Shown: positions 35,307-46,218 of the stretch, in pieces | How positions within the stretch are numbered: the stretch's first letter is position 1 | Layout of the letters: the number at the start of each line of letters is the position of its first letter | From: Coleophoma eucalyptorum | Lineage: Eukaryota; Ascomycota; Leotiomycetes; Helotiales; Dermateaceae | Assembly: GCA_026120035.1 (NCBI GenBank) | Contig: JALRME010000025.1 | Span: 558,001 to 622,000 of the forward strand | Length of the DNA stretch: 64,000 nucleotides | Direction of reading: 5' to 3' | Position numbers and translations under genes: made by a program | Notes under the pieces: generated by a model | Databases searched by the model: none | What the model saw: the letters and a program-made list of their open reading frames with translations, nothing else | Told to the model about the DNA's origin: nothing

Positions 35307-37862
35307 ATGGGAAAGAAGCAAATATTCAGCCGAAGATCGAGGCTTACCCTAGGGGACTTCCTTCGCCTCGATCTTCCCATACCGGCCTATAGCCTCGCTC
35401 CTCAGTCGGTGCCTCTCCCAGCAGCCCAGAGCCATGGGCACCCGTCTACCGACCTTGCTATCATGGGTACAGATTATTTAAGGAATAATCCAACTCCAAT
35501 GGAACTTCGCGCCCGCCATTTCAAAGGACTGTGCGTTGAATGTCAGATGATATTTGCTACATGGAAACAGCCGAGTGGAATTGGCATTCCCCGACACGAA
35601 CGCAAGAATGCTCATCACAATTTCAAAGACCTCGAAAATTGCTGGTGCCCTCTGTGCAGAATGCTGTTGCGCAATTTACTCACGTATAACGAGAAGGCAC
35701 TTCAAGCCCTCCGGTTGCCCGCGCATTACACCACAAGCAGCCATGTTAGAGTATACGAGCATATGCGTCATGCTCCTTGTTACTTCATCGAACTGATTTT
35801 CAAATTTGGCGGTTGGTGGCTTGCGCCGTCCTTTATGATGTTTGTCGCTGGTAAGCTCTACTGGGTTATTACTGGTATGCTCTTTTTAATAAGATACAGG
35901 TCGAGACACCCGTTCCACGGCAGAGACTTTACAATCATCTACAGACTGTAAGCCGATCTGGGATCTTACCACCAAATGGCTTCAAGTGTGTAGAGATTCG
36001 CATAAGGCATGTGGAATGATCCATTTGAGCAAGACATTGCCAACTCGGTTGCTGGACGTTGGCACAAATAAAAATGACCTCCGGCTGGTACTATCTAAAT
36101 TTTTACCAGTTCATACACAATATGCAACATTGTCACATTGCTGGGGCTTAAACCCTTTTGTGAAGCTTACTCGGGAGAATTTTAATTCTTTTTTAGCCAA
36201 CATTCAACTCAAGGACCTCTCCAAAACTTTCAGAGACGCTATAACGGCGGCACGAAATTTAGGATTTCAATATCTTTGGGTATGCCTCAAATAATTTCTT
36301 TTATTTAGAATTTAGAGGTAAATAAAGATCCAGCCCGTCCCAGAATTGGAAGGTGGTTTCTCAAAAAGTAGTGTTGACTCTCAAGGCAATATTAGATCGA
36401 TAGCATGTGTATCATACAAGAGGACGAAGAAGATTGGCAGTATGAAGCAAGCACGATGAGCCAAATCTACTCAAATTCTAGTTTGAACTTCGCGGCTGCA
36501 GATTCTCCAGATGGGGATACCGGATGCTTCTTTGACGACCGACCAGATTTCCCCAACGCTTGGAAAGTAACTTTCCCATCTACGGGACCAGTTCCTCTAG
36601 CTACAATGCATTGGTATTCCTCAAAACGGGATATACAATCGAAACGGTATACATGGAATTGCATTGACGTTGGAACGAGAGCAGTAATTGACGAAAGCCA
36701 ACTTGCCTCTCGGGCTTGGACTCTCCAAGAACGCTTGCTTTCTCCAAGAACACTGTATTTTGGCCGCGATCAAATCGCTTGGGAATGCCGAGCCTGTAAT
36801 GCCTATGAAGCACTTCCCGATCTATTCGATGAGGGTATCATGAAATTGTCGCCAGGAAATTACTTTACACTCCTACAAGAAATCAACCCTTTAGCTAATG
36901 AGCACAACGTCAGGCAGTGGTCTGACATTGTAGAAAATTATAGCAAGAGGATGTTGACAGTTACTAGAGACAAGCTAGTCGCCATCTCTGGTTTAGCTCG
37001 GGTACTTTCCTCTGTGTATAGCACAAACTATGTTGCTGGACTGTGGGTAAAAGACTTGGTCAGATTACTAGCATGGCACATAAGAACCTCGAATCCGTCA
37101 GTTGCGAAGGATGTGGCAACGACTTACCGGGCACCATCTTGGTCTTGGGCCTCCGTAGACAGTGGAGTACTTTTTCCACGCGCCTTTGTATCACCACTTG
37201 AGGGTGATTATGCTGATTATATCGACAACCTTCCATGGCCACCGTTAGCTAAGGTATTAGGTACGTTTTCAGTGCCAAAAAGATTGGCAATCTCCTACTG
37301 CCTTGCTTCTACTGATTTGCACGGCCTCCTAACCGCTAGAAATATTCGCTACTAATTCCCTTCTGTAGAAGCCGTCACGACATACCCTAAGGATCAATTT
37401 GGTGAAGTCACTAGCGGCTTTGTTCGCCTCCGCGTTCAAGTTCTATTTAGAGCTACTGTTGATACCAAAAGATGGCTCCGCAATCGACAATTTCCAGTCC
37501 ACATCCTTGGCTTGGGGAATATAAAGCAGTTCACTGCATACCCAGATTATGGCCTAGAGGATATTGACGGCGATTCGCTATTGATGCCACTTGTTGATGG
37601 AGCAAGAGAGTATCCATATGACTACCCAGAAATGCGAGGTCTCTTCGTAGAACGCGTTGAAGATGGTGTTTATCAAAGAAAGGGCGCGTGGCGTATAGGA
37701 GGAGAGTACTCGGACTCAGGATTTGAGGACTACAACAAGGTAACTAGTATGTGGCGGGCAGAAGGGGCAGATAGAATAGCAAACAGAACTATAGCTGGTC
37801 TCGCCGAAGGGGAATTTGTGAGCTTGTGGGACGGTAACGCCTATGTTCTTAAGATTATCTAA
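35307..37862 (+). CDS. HET-domain protein (heterokaryon incompatibility type)
   Basis: Full-length HET-domain protein, a family that triggers incompatibility cell death or related responses after non-self contact. Exons 35307-35850, 35900-36279, 36396-37260 and 37369-37862 join to 760 aa. The ATG at 35307 is the first in frame. The N-terminal part has a Cys-rich pattern (CVECQMIF, CWCPLCRMLLRNLL) common before HET domains. HET marks: YATLSHCWG, the DAITAARNLGFQYLW-IDSMCII block split by an intron, and SRAWTLQERLLSPRTL. The C-terminal region has AGLWVKDL, APSWSWASVDS and GFVRLR. All motifs look intact. It lies between a dispersed repeat and a pogo-like transposon. Confidence 0.88.
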
Positions 37863-38126
37863 GATTATTATTATCATACGGCCCAAGATTACCCGCCCGG
37901 CTGGACCTCCAACCGCAGCGATTGATGCGAGCCCGTGCGCGAGGATCACGCTCGCATTGTAATCTAGATGAACTACATTACTTAAGAATAAAATCGAATT
38001 AGTCGACGAACCTTTCTCCTTTGATGGACTACCGGACTATTTCTGCAACTAGGACATTATAACGAAGGTCTAATAACTCCCCCACTTAGCATCTATAGAC
38101 CATGCCCTAAATAAGATTTTTTAATA
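37863..38126. other. AT-rich gap before transposon
   Basis: Short gap between the HET stop codon and the left inverted repeat of the pogo-like element. No feature is seen apart from the TA at 38125-38126 that serves as target site. Confidence 0.5.
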
Positions 38127-39967
38127 ACGTATTTCCCAAGCGAGTTGAACACCCAAGCGAGTTGAACACTAGAACGCGCTACGCGTCATACTGCCTACAT
38201 TATACTTACATCCTACAATGCTACAACCAAATCAAACCTTACCTTCTGATCAAGAAGGTCGTATTCTATTAGCTATTCAGGCACTTAAATTACATCAATT
38301 TAGAAGCATTCGAGCAGCTGCTAAGGCATACGACGCGTGCCATACCACCCTACGTAATCGAATGAACGGAATGCCTCCTCGACGCGATACCACCTCTAAT
38401 ACTTCAAGGCTTACTTCCTAAGAAGAGCTAGCTATTATACAATATATTCTCGACTTAGATACTCGTGGATTTCCTCCTCGACCTCAAGCTGTTCAAGAAA
38501 TGGTAGATCTTCTTCTTGCCGAACGCGACGCGCCTCCTGTAGGAAAGAATTGGACCTCCAATTTCATCAAACGTCGTACAGAGATTAAGACGAAATTTAG
38601 TCGCAAATACGACTATAAGAGAGCTCTCTGCGAAGATCCAGTTATTATTGGGGACTGGTTTAAGCTCGTACGAAATATAATTACAAAATATAGAATAGTA
38701 GAGGAGGATATATATAACTTCGATAAAGCTGGATTTCTTATGGGAGTTATTGCTACTGCCAAAGTGGTTATAAGCTTAGAATCAAGGAGTCGGCCTAAGA
38801 CTATACAACCAGGGAATCGAGAATGGGTCTCTATTATACAAGGTATCAATTCGTACGGCTGGGCACTACCTCCCTTTATTATTTTCAAAGGCCAAAACCA
38901 CCTCTCAGCTTGGTACGAAGACTCTAGTCTCCCACAAGATTGGGTAATAACACTAAGTGAGAATGGGTGGACTACGAACGAAATTGGATTCCAATGGATT
39001 TAGCACTTTGATAGGCATACAAAGAGTCGTACAACTAGGAAATACCGACTTCTTATTCTAGACGGGCACGAGTCCTACTTATTAGCTCAATTCCAGTAAT
39101 TCTATATAGAAAACAATATTATTATACTTTGTATGCCTCCGCATTCCTCTCATTTACTTCAGCCTTTGGACGTTGGTTGTTTTAGCCTATTAAAGGCGTC
39201 CTATAGCAAGCAAGTCGAGAATCTCGTTCGAGTCCGTATTCACTATATTACTAAGCTTGAGTTCCTCTCTATATTTAAGGAGGTATTTAAAGCTACCTTT
39301 ATAAAGCAGAATATCAAAAGTGGATTCCGTGCTACTGGCTTAGTTCCATACGATCCAGAGAATGTCCTCTCTTATCTCGATCTTCAGTTAAATACACCAC
39401 CGCCACTACCTCCTACCCAAGAGCCGGATTGGACCTCAAAGACACCACAGAATATAGCAGAGCTTGAATTCCAGACCTCATATATTAAAGACCGTATTAT
39501 ATAACACCAGAATAGTTCTCCAACTCCAATCAATAAGGCCTTTGACCAGCTTGTTAAAGGAGCTCAAATTATGATCCATTCGGCTACGCTTCTTAAGGCC
39601 GAGGTTAAAGCCTTACAAGAGGCAAACCAAGCTAAAAAAGAAGGGAAAGAAAGCGAAAGAGGCGTATATACCAAGGTGGAAGTCTTACAGTCGAAGAAGG
39701 TCAAGAGCTTATTCAAAGCACTCAAAATCAAAAGGATAAAGGAGATAGTACTATTCAGGCTGAAGGCTCAAAAGGACGACAGCGACGATGTAGACTATGT
39801 AACGAAACTGGACATAATGCTCGTATATGTAAACAAGCTTAGGATTCGATTGATATAGAATAAGTAGTGTTTTATAACTATATTATAGTTATAATCAAGG
39901 GTAATACATAGATAGTATGTTTTAGTGTTCAACTCGCTTGGGTGTTCAACTCGCTTGGGAAATACGT
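38127..39967 (+). mobile_element. Pogo/Fot1-like DNA transposon with inverted repeats
   Basis: A 1,841-bp element bounded by inverted repeats of about 44 bp (38127-38170 and 39924-39967) beginning ACGTATTTCCCAAGCGAG, flanked by TA on each side (38125-38126, 39968-39969), as for Tc1/mariner-pogo elements. Each inverted repeat contains a 17-bp word, CCCAAGCGAGTTGAACA, twice in tandem. The interior holds one transposase frame on the plus strand, broken by stops. The two ends agree closely, so the copy is young in structure even though the gene is dead. It lies about 260 bp after a HET gene. Confidence 0.92.
38218..39859 (+). pseudogene. Pogo-type transposase (HTH-psq, Tc5 HTH, DDE_1) inactivated by RIP-like stops
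   Basis: One reading frame from the ATG at 38218 runs through the element and is interrupted by TAA or TAG at 38419, 39001, about 39098 and 39502; in each case Gln fits the context. Domain order: N-terminal psq-type helix-turn-helix (SIRAAAKAYDACHTTLRNR), Tc5-like DNA-binding part (PVGKNWTSNFIKRR), then DDE_1 core with YNFDKAGF, LILDGHESYL and HSSHLLQPLDVGCF, so the three catalytic Asp remain. A coiled-coil-like Lys/Glu segment follows (LLKAEVKALQEANQAKK). In a shifted frame at about 39785-39840 there is a CCHC zinc knuckle (CRLCNETGHNARIC), so a frameshift near 39.7 kb adds to the damage. Confidence 0.9.
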
Positions 39968-40204
39968 TATACAAAAAACGCCTGACGTGCGTTATGAGCG
40001 AGTAGGGTTAGTGAATCTGATCTACAAGAGCTAGTTTATGCAAGTCTTCGGTATCTGCAAGTCTTCGGTATAGCTAGGTGATTGGCATGTATAAATTAGT
40101 AAATAAATACAGTACGTGCGTGTGTGAGATTGCTTGTATAAATGTATGGGTGTCGGTACGTAAATTACGATACAAGTCATTAGGTATAGATTATGAACTT
40201 AAAT

Positions 40205-40925
40205 TTACTTTAAGGATGACGTATAGCCCCTGATAGTTCCCGGCACTTATTAAGGTTATTCTTTAGAACTTTAGTAGAAAGCCTTACGTTCTTAGAACCG
40301 AACTATTAGGAGTGTAAATTTGGACCACTCGAACCAATCGGTGTCCAGGCTCGCGTAACTTTATCAGTAAGCTGAATTCAGGAATGTAATAGTCACGTAT
40401 ATCTGCCAACGGGATAGCCTCTGATTGTTCTTGGCATTTGTTAAGGTTATTCTTTAGAAATTCAGCAGGCAGCCTTGTTAACATTAACGGCCCCCCTTAC
40501 GTTCTTAGCACCGAATTATAAAGAGCGTGGATTTGGGCCGCTCTAACCAATCGGTGTCCAGGATCGCGTAGCTCTATCAGTAGGCTAAATTCAGAAAGAA
40601 TGTTGCAGTTACGTATATCTACCAATAAAACTGGATAGCCAGGCTTTTAGTATCGAATTATAAGGAGCGTGGATTTGGACCACTTTAACCAATCGGCATC
40701 CAGGCTCGCGTAACTTTATCAGTAAGCTGGATTTCGAAGGAATGTCGTAGTTGTGTATATCTGCTAATAAAAAGGGATGGCCGAGCTTTGAGCACCGAAA
40801 TATAAGGAGCATGGATTTGGGCTGCTCTAACCAATCGGTGTCCAGGCTCGCGTAACTTTATCAGTAAGCTGAATTCTGAAGGAATGTCATAGTTGCGTAT
40901 ATCTCCCAATAGAAAGGGATTGCCA
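40205..40925. repeat. Tandem array with 142-bp and 213-bp units
   Basis: The word GTGTCCAGGCTCGCGTAACT and its neighbours recur at 40341, 40554, 40696 and 40838: spacings 213, 142 and 142 bp. The first unit carries an extra 71 bp (a TTAAGGTTATTCTTTAGAA-type block) that is also present as a partial copy at about 40228-40330. Minus-strand frames through several copies share a peptide with LREPGHRLVR, but 142 is not a multiple of three, so it is not one continuous protein. Just upstream, TGCAAGTCTTCGGTAT is duplicated at about 40038-40070. Confidence 0.85.
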
Positions 40926-41155
40926 AGCTATATACCCAGGTATATATACATCCATTTGCGACGATGAGGATCTCTATATCTTTTGATTCATCACTATCAC
41001 CATACCAGAACTCCAGTCTCAAATAGAAATTCGACGCCATTATCCTGTCTCATCTCAACCATACTGTCACTATCTAGCTTTCCCTACCTGCTAGTAATAA
41101 CGACATTCTAGGCATCTAAGAATTCGAGCTTCAATCAGTATAATTTCTTTCAACC

Positions 41156-42505
41156 ATGACCAACAACACAGTATCCCACTCTAGTAACGAGAAGGTCCAG
41201 AGCTTGACACCATCTCGTTTCCTGCAATGGTTTCGATTTGCGTGTTCAGAATATCGCCTTCTCTTTACAATCGTTTTTACACTCAACTTAGTGGGTGTCA
41301 TTGATTTTCTTTTCTTTTGGCTTCGGAAAGGCTACCCAACCAACAATACATGTGCCTTGGCAACGTCTGTCAACCTCACCATCTCGATCGTTATCCGCGA
41401 GGAGCATATCGTCAACTTTCTTTACGCCGTTTGTACAGCTGTGCCCACTACAGCGCCATTATGGTTCCGTCGCCGTATAGGGAAGATCTATCATTTGGGC
41501 GGTCTTCATAGTGGATGTGCTGTAGCAGCAACTTTTTGGTTCGTTCTTTTATCAGTCGAACGCACAATCAGCTTCTGCTCCACAATATCAAAGAGCGCAG
41601 AACAATGGATTTCTGTCATCATCATCTATATTCTGGACTGTCTGCTCGTCTCCATGGTCGTTATGGCTCATCCGTCCATCCGCGCGAAATTCCACAACGC
41701 TTTTGAGATTATTCACAGACTTGCTGGTTGGTCAAGTTTGGCTTTACTATGGACTCTCACGGTCCTCGATGCCCACATGAATCGACGATCGACCGAGACA
41801 CTTGCTTTTGCGTTATTTGGCAGTGCCAACATCTGGCTTCTGTTCATTACTACCTTCAGCATCATGATCACCTGGCTCAACTGCCGAAAACTCAAGGTTC
41901 AATCAGAACAACTTTCCAACCACGCTTTACGTATAAAGTTTGATTATGACACCCCTCAGCCAGGAACTACCATTCGATTGTCATCTAGCCCTCTCTTTGA
42001 ATGGCACGCCTTTGCCACTTGGTCGCAGCCCGGCCAAAAAGGATTCTCCCTAATCATCTCTAATGCTGGCGACTGGACAAACCGTCTCATTAATGAACCG
42101 CCTCGAGAGATTTGGGCACGTCGAACACCAACTTGCGGAGTGCTACGTATAGCGCCCATGTTCAGAAGTGTCCTGCTTGTAGCAACAGGATCAGGAATCG
42201 CTCCCTGTTTACCAGTTATCATGGCAAACCAAACCCGTATTAGCCTTTTCTGGTCAACACGAGATCCACTAACGACATATGGATCTGAGATTGGGGGTAT
42301 TGTGACAGCGCTAGGGAAGAATGCGTATATCCACAACACGTCGACAATGGGAAGACCATCTACGTTGCCACTAGTGCTACAGCAATATAAGGAGACGGAA
42401 TCCGAGGCTGTGATAGTAATTTCAAATCCGAAGATGACTTTAAGACTAGTACAGGATTTGGAAGATCTAGGTGTACCAGCATTTGGTCCTATCTGGGATT
42501 CGTGA
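41156..42505 (+). CDS. TmpA-like integral membrane flavoprotein (ferric-reductase-like)
   Basis: Intronless 449-aa protein of the group containing Aspergillus TmpA and the reductase-like tails of some NRPS-like enzymes. The N-terminal half has about six hydrophobic segments with conserved His in HLGGLHSGCA and in HNAFEIIHRLAGW, where ferric-reductase relatives bind heme or sit near the membrane. The C-terminal half resembles an FAD/NAD(P)-binding ferredoxin-reductase module: a beta-barrel region with HAFATWS (the FAD-type His-Pro/Ala-Phe block), then VLLVATGSGIAPCLP for the nucleotide. In A. nidulans TmpA affects asexual development; whether that applies here is unknown. LTR-like sequence begins only 23 bp after its stop codon. 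Confidence 0.78.
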   Translation: MTNNTVSHSSNEKVQSLTPSRFLQWFRFACSEYRLLFTIVFTLNLVGVIDFLFFWLRKGYPTNNTCALATSVNLTISIVIREEHIVNFLYAVCTAVPTTAPLWFRRRIGKIYHLGGLHSGCAVAATFWFVLLSVERTISFCSTISKSAEQWISVIIIYILDCLLVSMVVMAHPSIRAKFHNAFEIIHRLAGWSSLALLWTLTVLDAHMNRRSTETLAFALFGSANIWLLFITTFSIMITWLNCRKLKVQSEQLSNHALRIKFDYDTPQPGTTIRLSSSPLFEWHAFATWSQPGQKGFSLIISNAGDWTNRLINEPPREIWARRTPTCGVLRIAPMFRSVLLVATGSGIAPCLPVIMANQTRISLFWSTRDPLTTYGSEIGGIVTALGKNAYIHNTSTMGRPSTLPLVLQQYKETESEAVIVISNPKMTLRLVQDLEDLGVPAFGPIWDS

Positions 42506-42527
42506 TCACTTTTACTTTCCCTTGTAT

Positions 42528-42625
42528 TGTGATAGGGCAAAATCACATGACAATCTTTATACATTAGGCCTGAAATGTAAGAAGTGTGGACAGGGGAGAA
42601 GAAGGACAAGGAGAGGATAAGGAAC
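42528..42625 (+). repeat. LTR-like copy 1 (partial)
   Basis: Starts TGTGATAGGG and matches the start of the LTR-like segment at 42973 over about 100 bp: ATACATTAGGCCT, GGGAGAAGAAG and GAGGATAAG recur in order. The similarity then stops. It lies directly after the TmpA-like gene, so it probably forms part of that gene's 3' untranslated region. Confidence 0.65.
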
Positions 42626-42972
42626 TGACCTTATCACTGTTATATCACTATTCATCCGGACTATTGAGAAGAAATCAACTTGAGTAGGGACGAACGCAAC
42701 TTCGACAATAACAACTTACAATTCTTATTTCCTTCCGTTACAAGAAGAGCAGTTAAAACTATATAATGCTAAATTATATAATTATACAATTACTAGAAGA
42801 TATCTTACAAGATTACAATCTACTCTCGTTAGCTTAAATACTCTACTTAGCTCTTTGTTTAACAGTAGTAACCTATCTTATAAGCAAGTATACTATGTAT
42901 AAGTTACAACTGTACTATTTTCTACTAGTATACAACCTTTATACTTAATTTGATAATATCTATATTGTTTAC

Positions 42973-43304
42973 TGTGATAGGGCGGGGTGACATCATAATT
43001 GCTGGGGCTGATCTAGGTATACATTAGGCCTAAATTTTAGGAACTGTCAACAAGGGAGAAGAAGAGAACGAAGGATAAAGGGAGGATAAGCAAACGCCTC
43101 AATAGTAAGGTTATTTAGAGAATACATTATAAGGATACGCCTATAAAAGGGGAGACAATGTCACAGCCTGAACAAGGTTACGTACTATGAACGAGTACAC
43201 AAGGATTTAGTACATAGATATCCTCAGCCTCTCGAATTAAGGGAGCTTCAGACATTAGTTTTTATTACAAATACTACTTACGTACGAACATACTACTTAT
43301 CACA
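42973..43304 (+). mobile_element. Solo-LTR-like element with TGTGATA...TATCACA ends
   Basis: A 332-bp segment begins TGTGATA and ends TATCACA, a 7-bp inverted terminus as in LTRs. It contains CTATAAAAGG at about 43140 as a TATA-like signal. I see no 5-bp duplication around it (TTTAC left, TGCTT right), so the termini are likely but not proven. No retroelement genes lie between it and copy 1; that interval is AT-rich and without long frames. Confidence 0.6.
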
Positions 43305-43579
43305 TGCTTTCATTTCTCTCTACTTGTGTCTCTTGATCTGAGGTTACGTTTTCTTCACCTTTAATGAGGGCGTTTAGATATAAGAGAAGCGTATAAGGAG
43401 TAGAAACCTAAGTAATTCGCCTTAGTTTGAAGGTCGAGACGCTTAAATAGTAAGGTAGGCACTTAGAACTATAGGAAGGATGTGCTAGGCACTATTGCAA
43501 GGTACCGGAAGAGCCTCTTCCATAGACGGCAGTTATAAATTCAGGTCAAAAGATTCCTAAGGATTTTAGATTGGAGATA
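43305..43579. other. Short gap before the oxidase pseudogene
   Basis: No feature recognised. Confidence 0.4.
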
Positions 43580-44268
<689 letters not shown>

Positions 44269-44356
44269 AGGTTCTCGAGGATGTAAGGGTGTGATGACTC
44301 TAAGAAGTTAACTTCCCAAGATAGTAATCCTTGTTACAATTCTAATTTTGTCGTCC

Positions 44357-46218
44357 TTATATCTTCTTTTGCTTGTTAATTGCTGCTGATATGAAGCCAA
44401 AGTATGGCTTGCTGGGCTTCAAGACCCGGGACAAATATTCTGGGTGGAACTGCACACCTACATACCAAGGATGGTCCTTCAGCTCAATAATTTCCATCCG
44501 TTCACCTTGCTCATCTTTGCCGACAAATTGGAGACCGGCATTGGTAAGACGCTCGATGTACTCGGGGTTGACTTCATAGCGATGGCGATGGCGCTCGTTA
44601 ATAACCTCTTTATCATCGTGGAACCCCCGGAGTTTTGACCACTCGCTACCTTTTTGGTAGACAGTTGCTCGGCTACCGAGTCTCATTGTGCCGCCCATAT
44701 TTGTGGCATCAATCTCCGGCATGAAGATTATCACTGGGTTTACACAATCTGGAGAGAACTCAACAGAGTTCGCTCCAGGAATGTTGCACATATGACGTGC
44801 GAACTCTATGACGGCAATTTGCATGCCCAGGCATATTCCAAGGTAGGGAGATTCGTTCTCCCTAGCCCATCGTGCAGCTAAGATCATTCCTTCTATGCCA
44901 CGCTCACCGAATCCACCAGGTACGAGAATCCCATCTGCTTTGTAGACTTTTTTCCAGGCCAGATGATAGTCATGCTCGCTAGTTACAAGAGTAGCCTCTT
45001 CCAAGTGTGAGGCTTCGACGGTAGTAAGGTTAAGCTTGCGCTTCAAAGCCATTACTGAATGTTCTAGTGACTTGAGAACAGTGATGTACGAGTCCATGAA
45101 GCTAGTATACTTCCCAACTAAGACGATAGTTACGGTCTCAGAAATGTCCGACTGAGGTGCTGTCAAAGCCTTCCAATCTTTCCACATGTTGGCGCCCTTT
45201 AGAGTCTGCTCTGGGGTTATCGTCAGGAGATCGAGCTGGAGAGGTTTAGAAAGCGAAGCAAGCAAGCCTTGTTCTTCGAGTAAGGCGGGAACATAATATG
45301 TCGACTTAACATTGTGCACAGCTATAATGTCGGCTTGTTCTAGATCGCATAATGTAGCAACCTTATCTATAGTAGATTTATAGAGCGGTACTTCACAACG
45401 GCATACAATCTTGATACAATTATTAGTAATAATTCGACCCGATAGAATATACTTACTAAGTCTGGCTTTAGACCGGTAGATAGTACTGCTTTCATAGCTG
45501 CTTGCGTTGGCTTTGTCTTTTGCTCTTCATTCATTATTCGTGGGACCAAAGTAACAAGTGCGTGTAGAAAGTTATCTCTACCGACTTTTTGCCGTAGTCT
45601 CCTCAATGCTTCAAGGAATGGTGCATTCTCTATGTCACCTGCAGTTCCTCCAAGCTCGATTACACATATATCCGGTGTCTGTTGTGTCTCGTCAACTGGG
45701 ATGCGAGCCACGCGGACTATCCAGTCTACTATTGCGTTGACAAGATCTGGAACGATCTGTACAGTTTTTCCTAGATATGCCCCGCGTCTCTCGGCCTGGA
45801 TAATATGCTGGTACATCTTTCCGGTGGTAATGTTGTGTTCGCGCGTTAAGGTAATGTTTAGGTAGCGTTCGTAGTTGCCTAGATCGAGGTCTACCTCGCC
45901 ACCATCATCGAGTACAAATACTTCACCGTGTTCAGCTGGTGCCATGGTTCCAGCATCAACGTTGATATATGGGTCAATCTTGACCATTGTCACGTTCAAC
46001 CCCATTGATTTGAGTAGTAGGCCGGTACTAGAGGCTTCGTGGGTTTAGTGTGATCCGCGACATGGGAGAGATACTGGAAACCAATATATGTCCAATGTGC
46101 TCTACTTACCAATAATGCCTTTCCCGACACCACTTACTACGCCTGTAAAGGGTTATTATTACCATGCTTCAGCTTAGATACGCGACGGCTCACCTCCGGA
46201 TACCAAGATGTATTTCAT
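44357..46218 (-). CDS. CTP synthase, divergent
   Basis: Makes CTP from UTP, ATP and glutamine; cytosolic, forms tetramers and filaments in other eukaryotes. Minus-strand exons 46218-46194, 46142-46110, 46034-45457 and 45409-44357 join to 562 aa, near the usual 560-590. Synthetase domain: [65 protein letters not shown] and CRCE. Glutaminase domain: VPGGFGERG, the nucleophile Cys in GICLGMQ, and the His-Glu in VQFHPEY. Catalytic residues look intact. Several positions differ from what I know of yeast/fungal enzymes: V to A in GGTVGDIES, S to N in the same motif, and G to E just before QKTKPTQ. Together with its transposon-rich setting this suggests a second, non-housekeeping copy, but that cannot be proved from one window. 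Confidence 0.88.

Noticed and set aside
40205..40925. CRISPR-like array
   Set aside because: The units are long and contiguous without unique spacers, and the organism is a eukaryote.
42528..43304. A complete LTR retrotransposon between the two LTR-like copies
   Set aside because: The interval is only about 350 bp, has no gag or pol frames, and the flanking 5-mers do not match as a target duplication.
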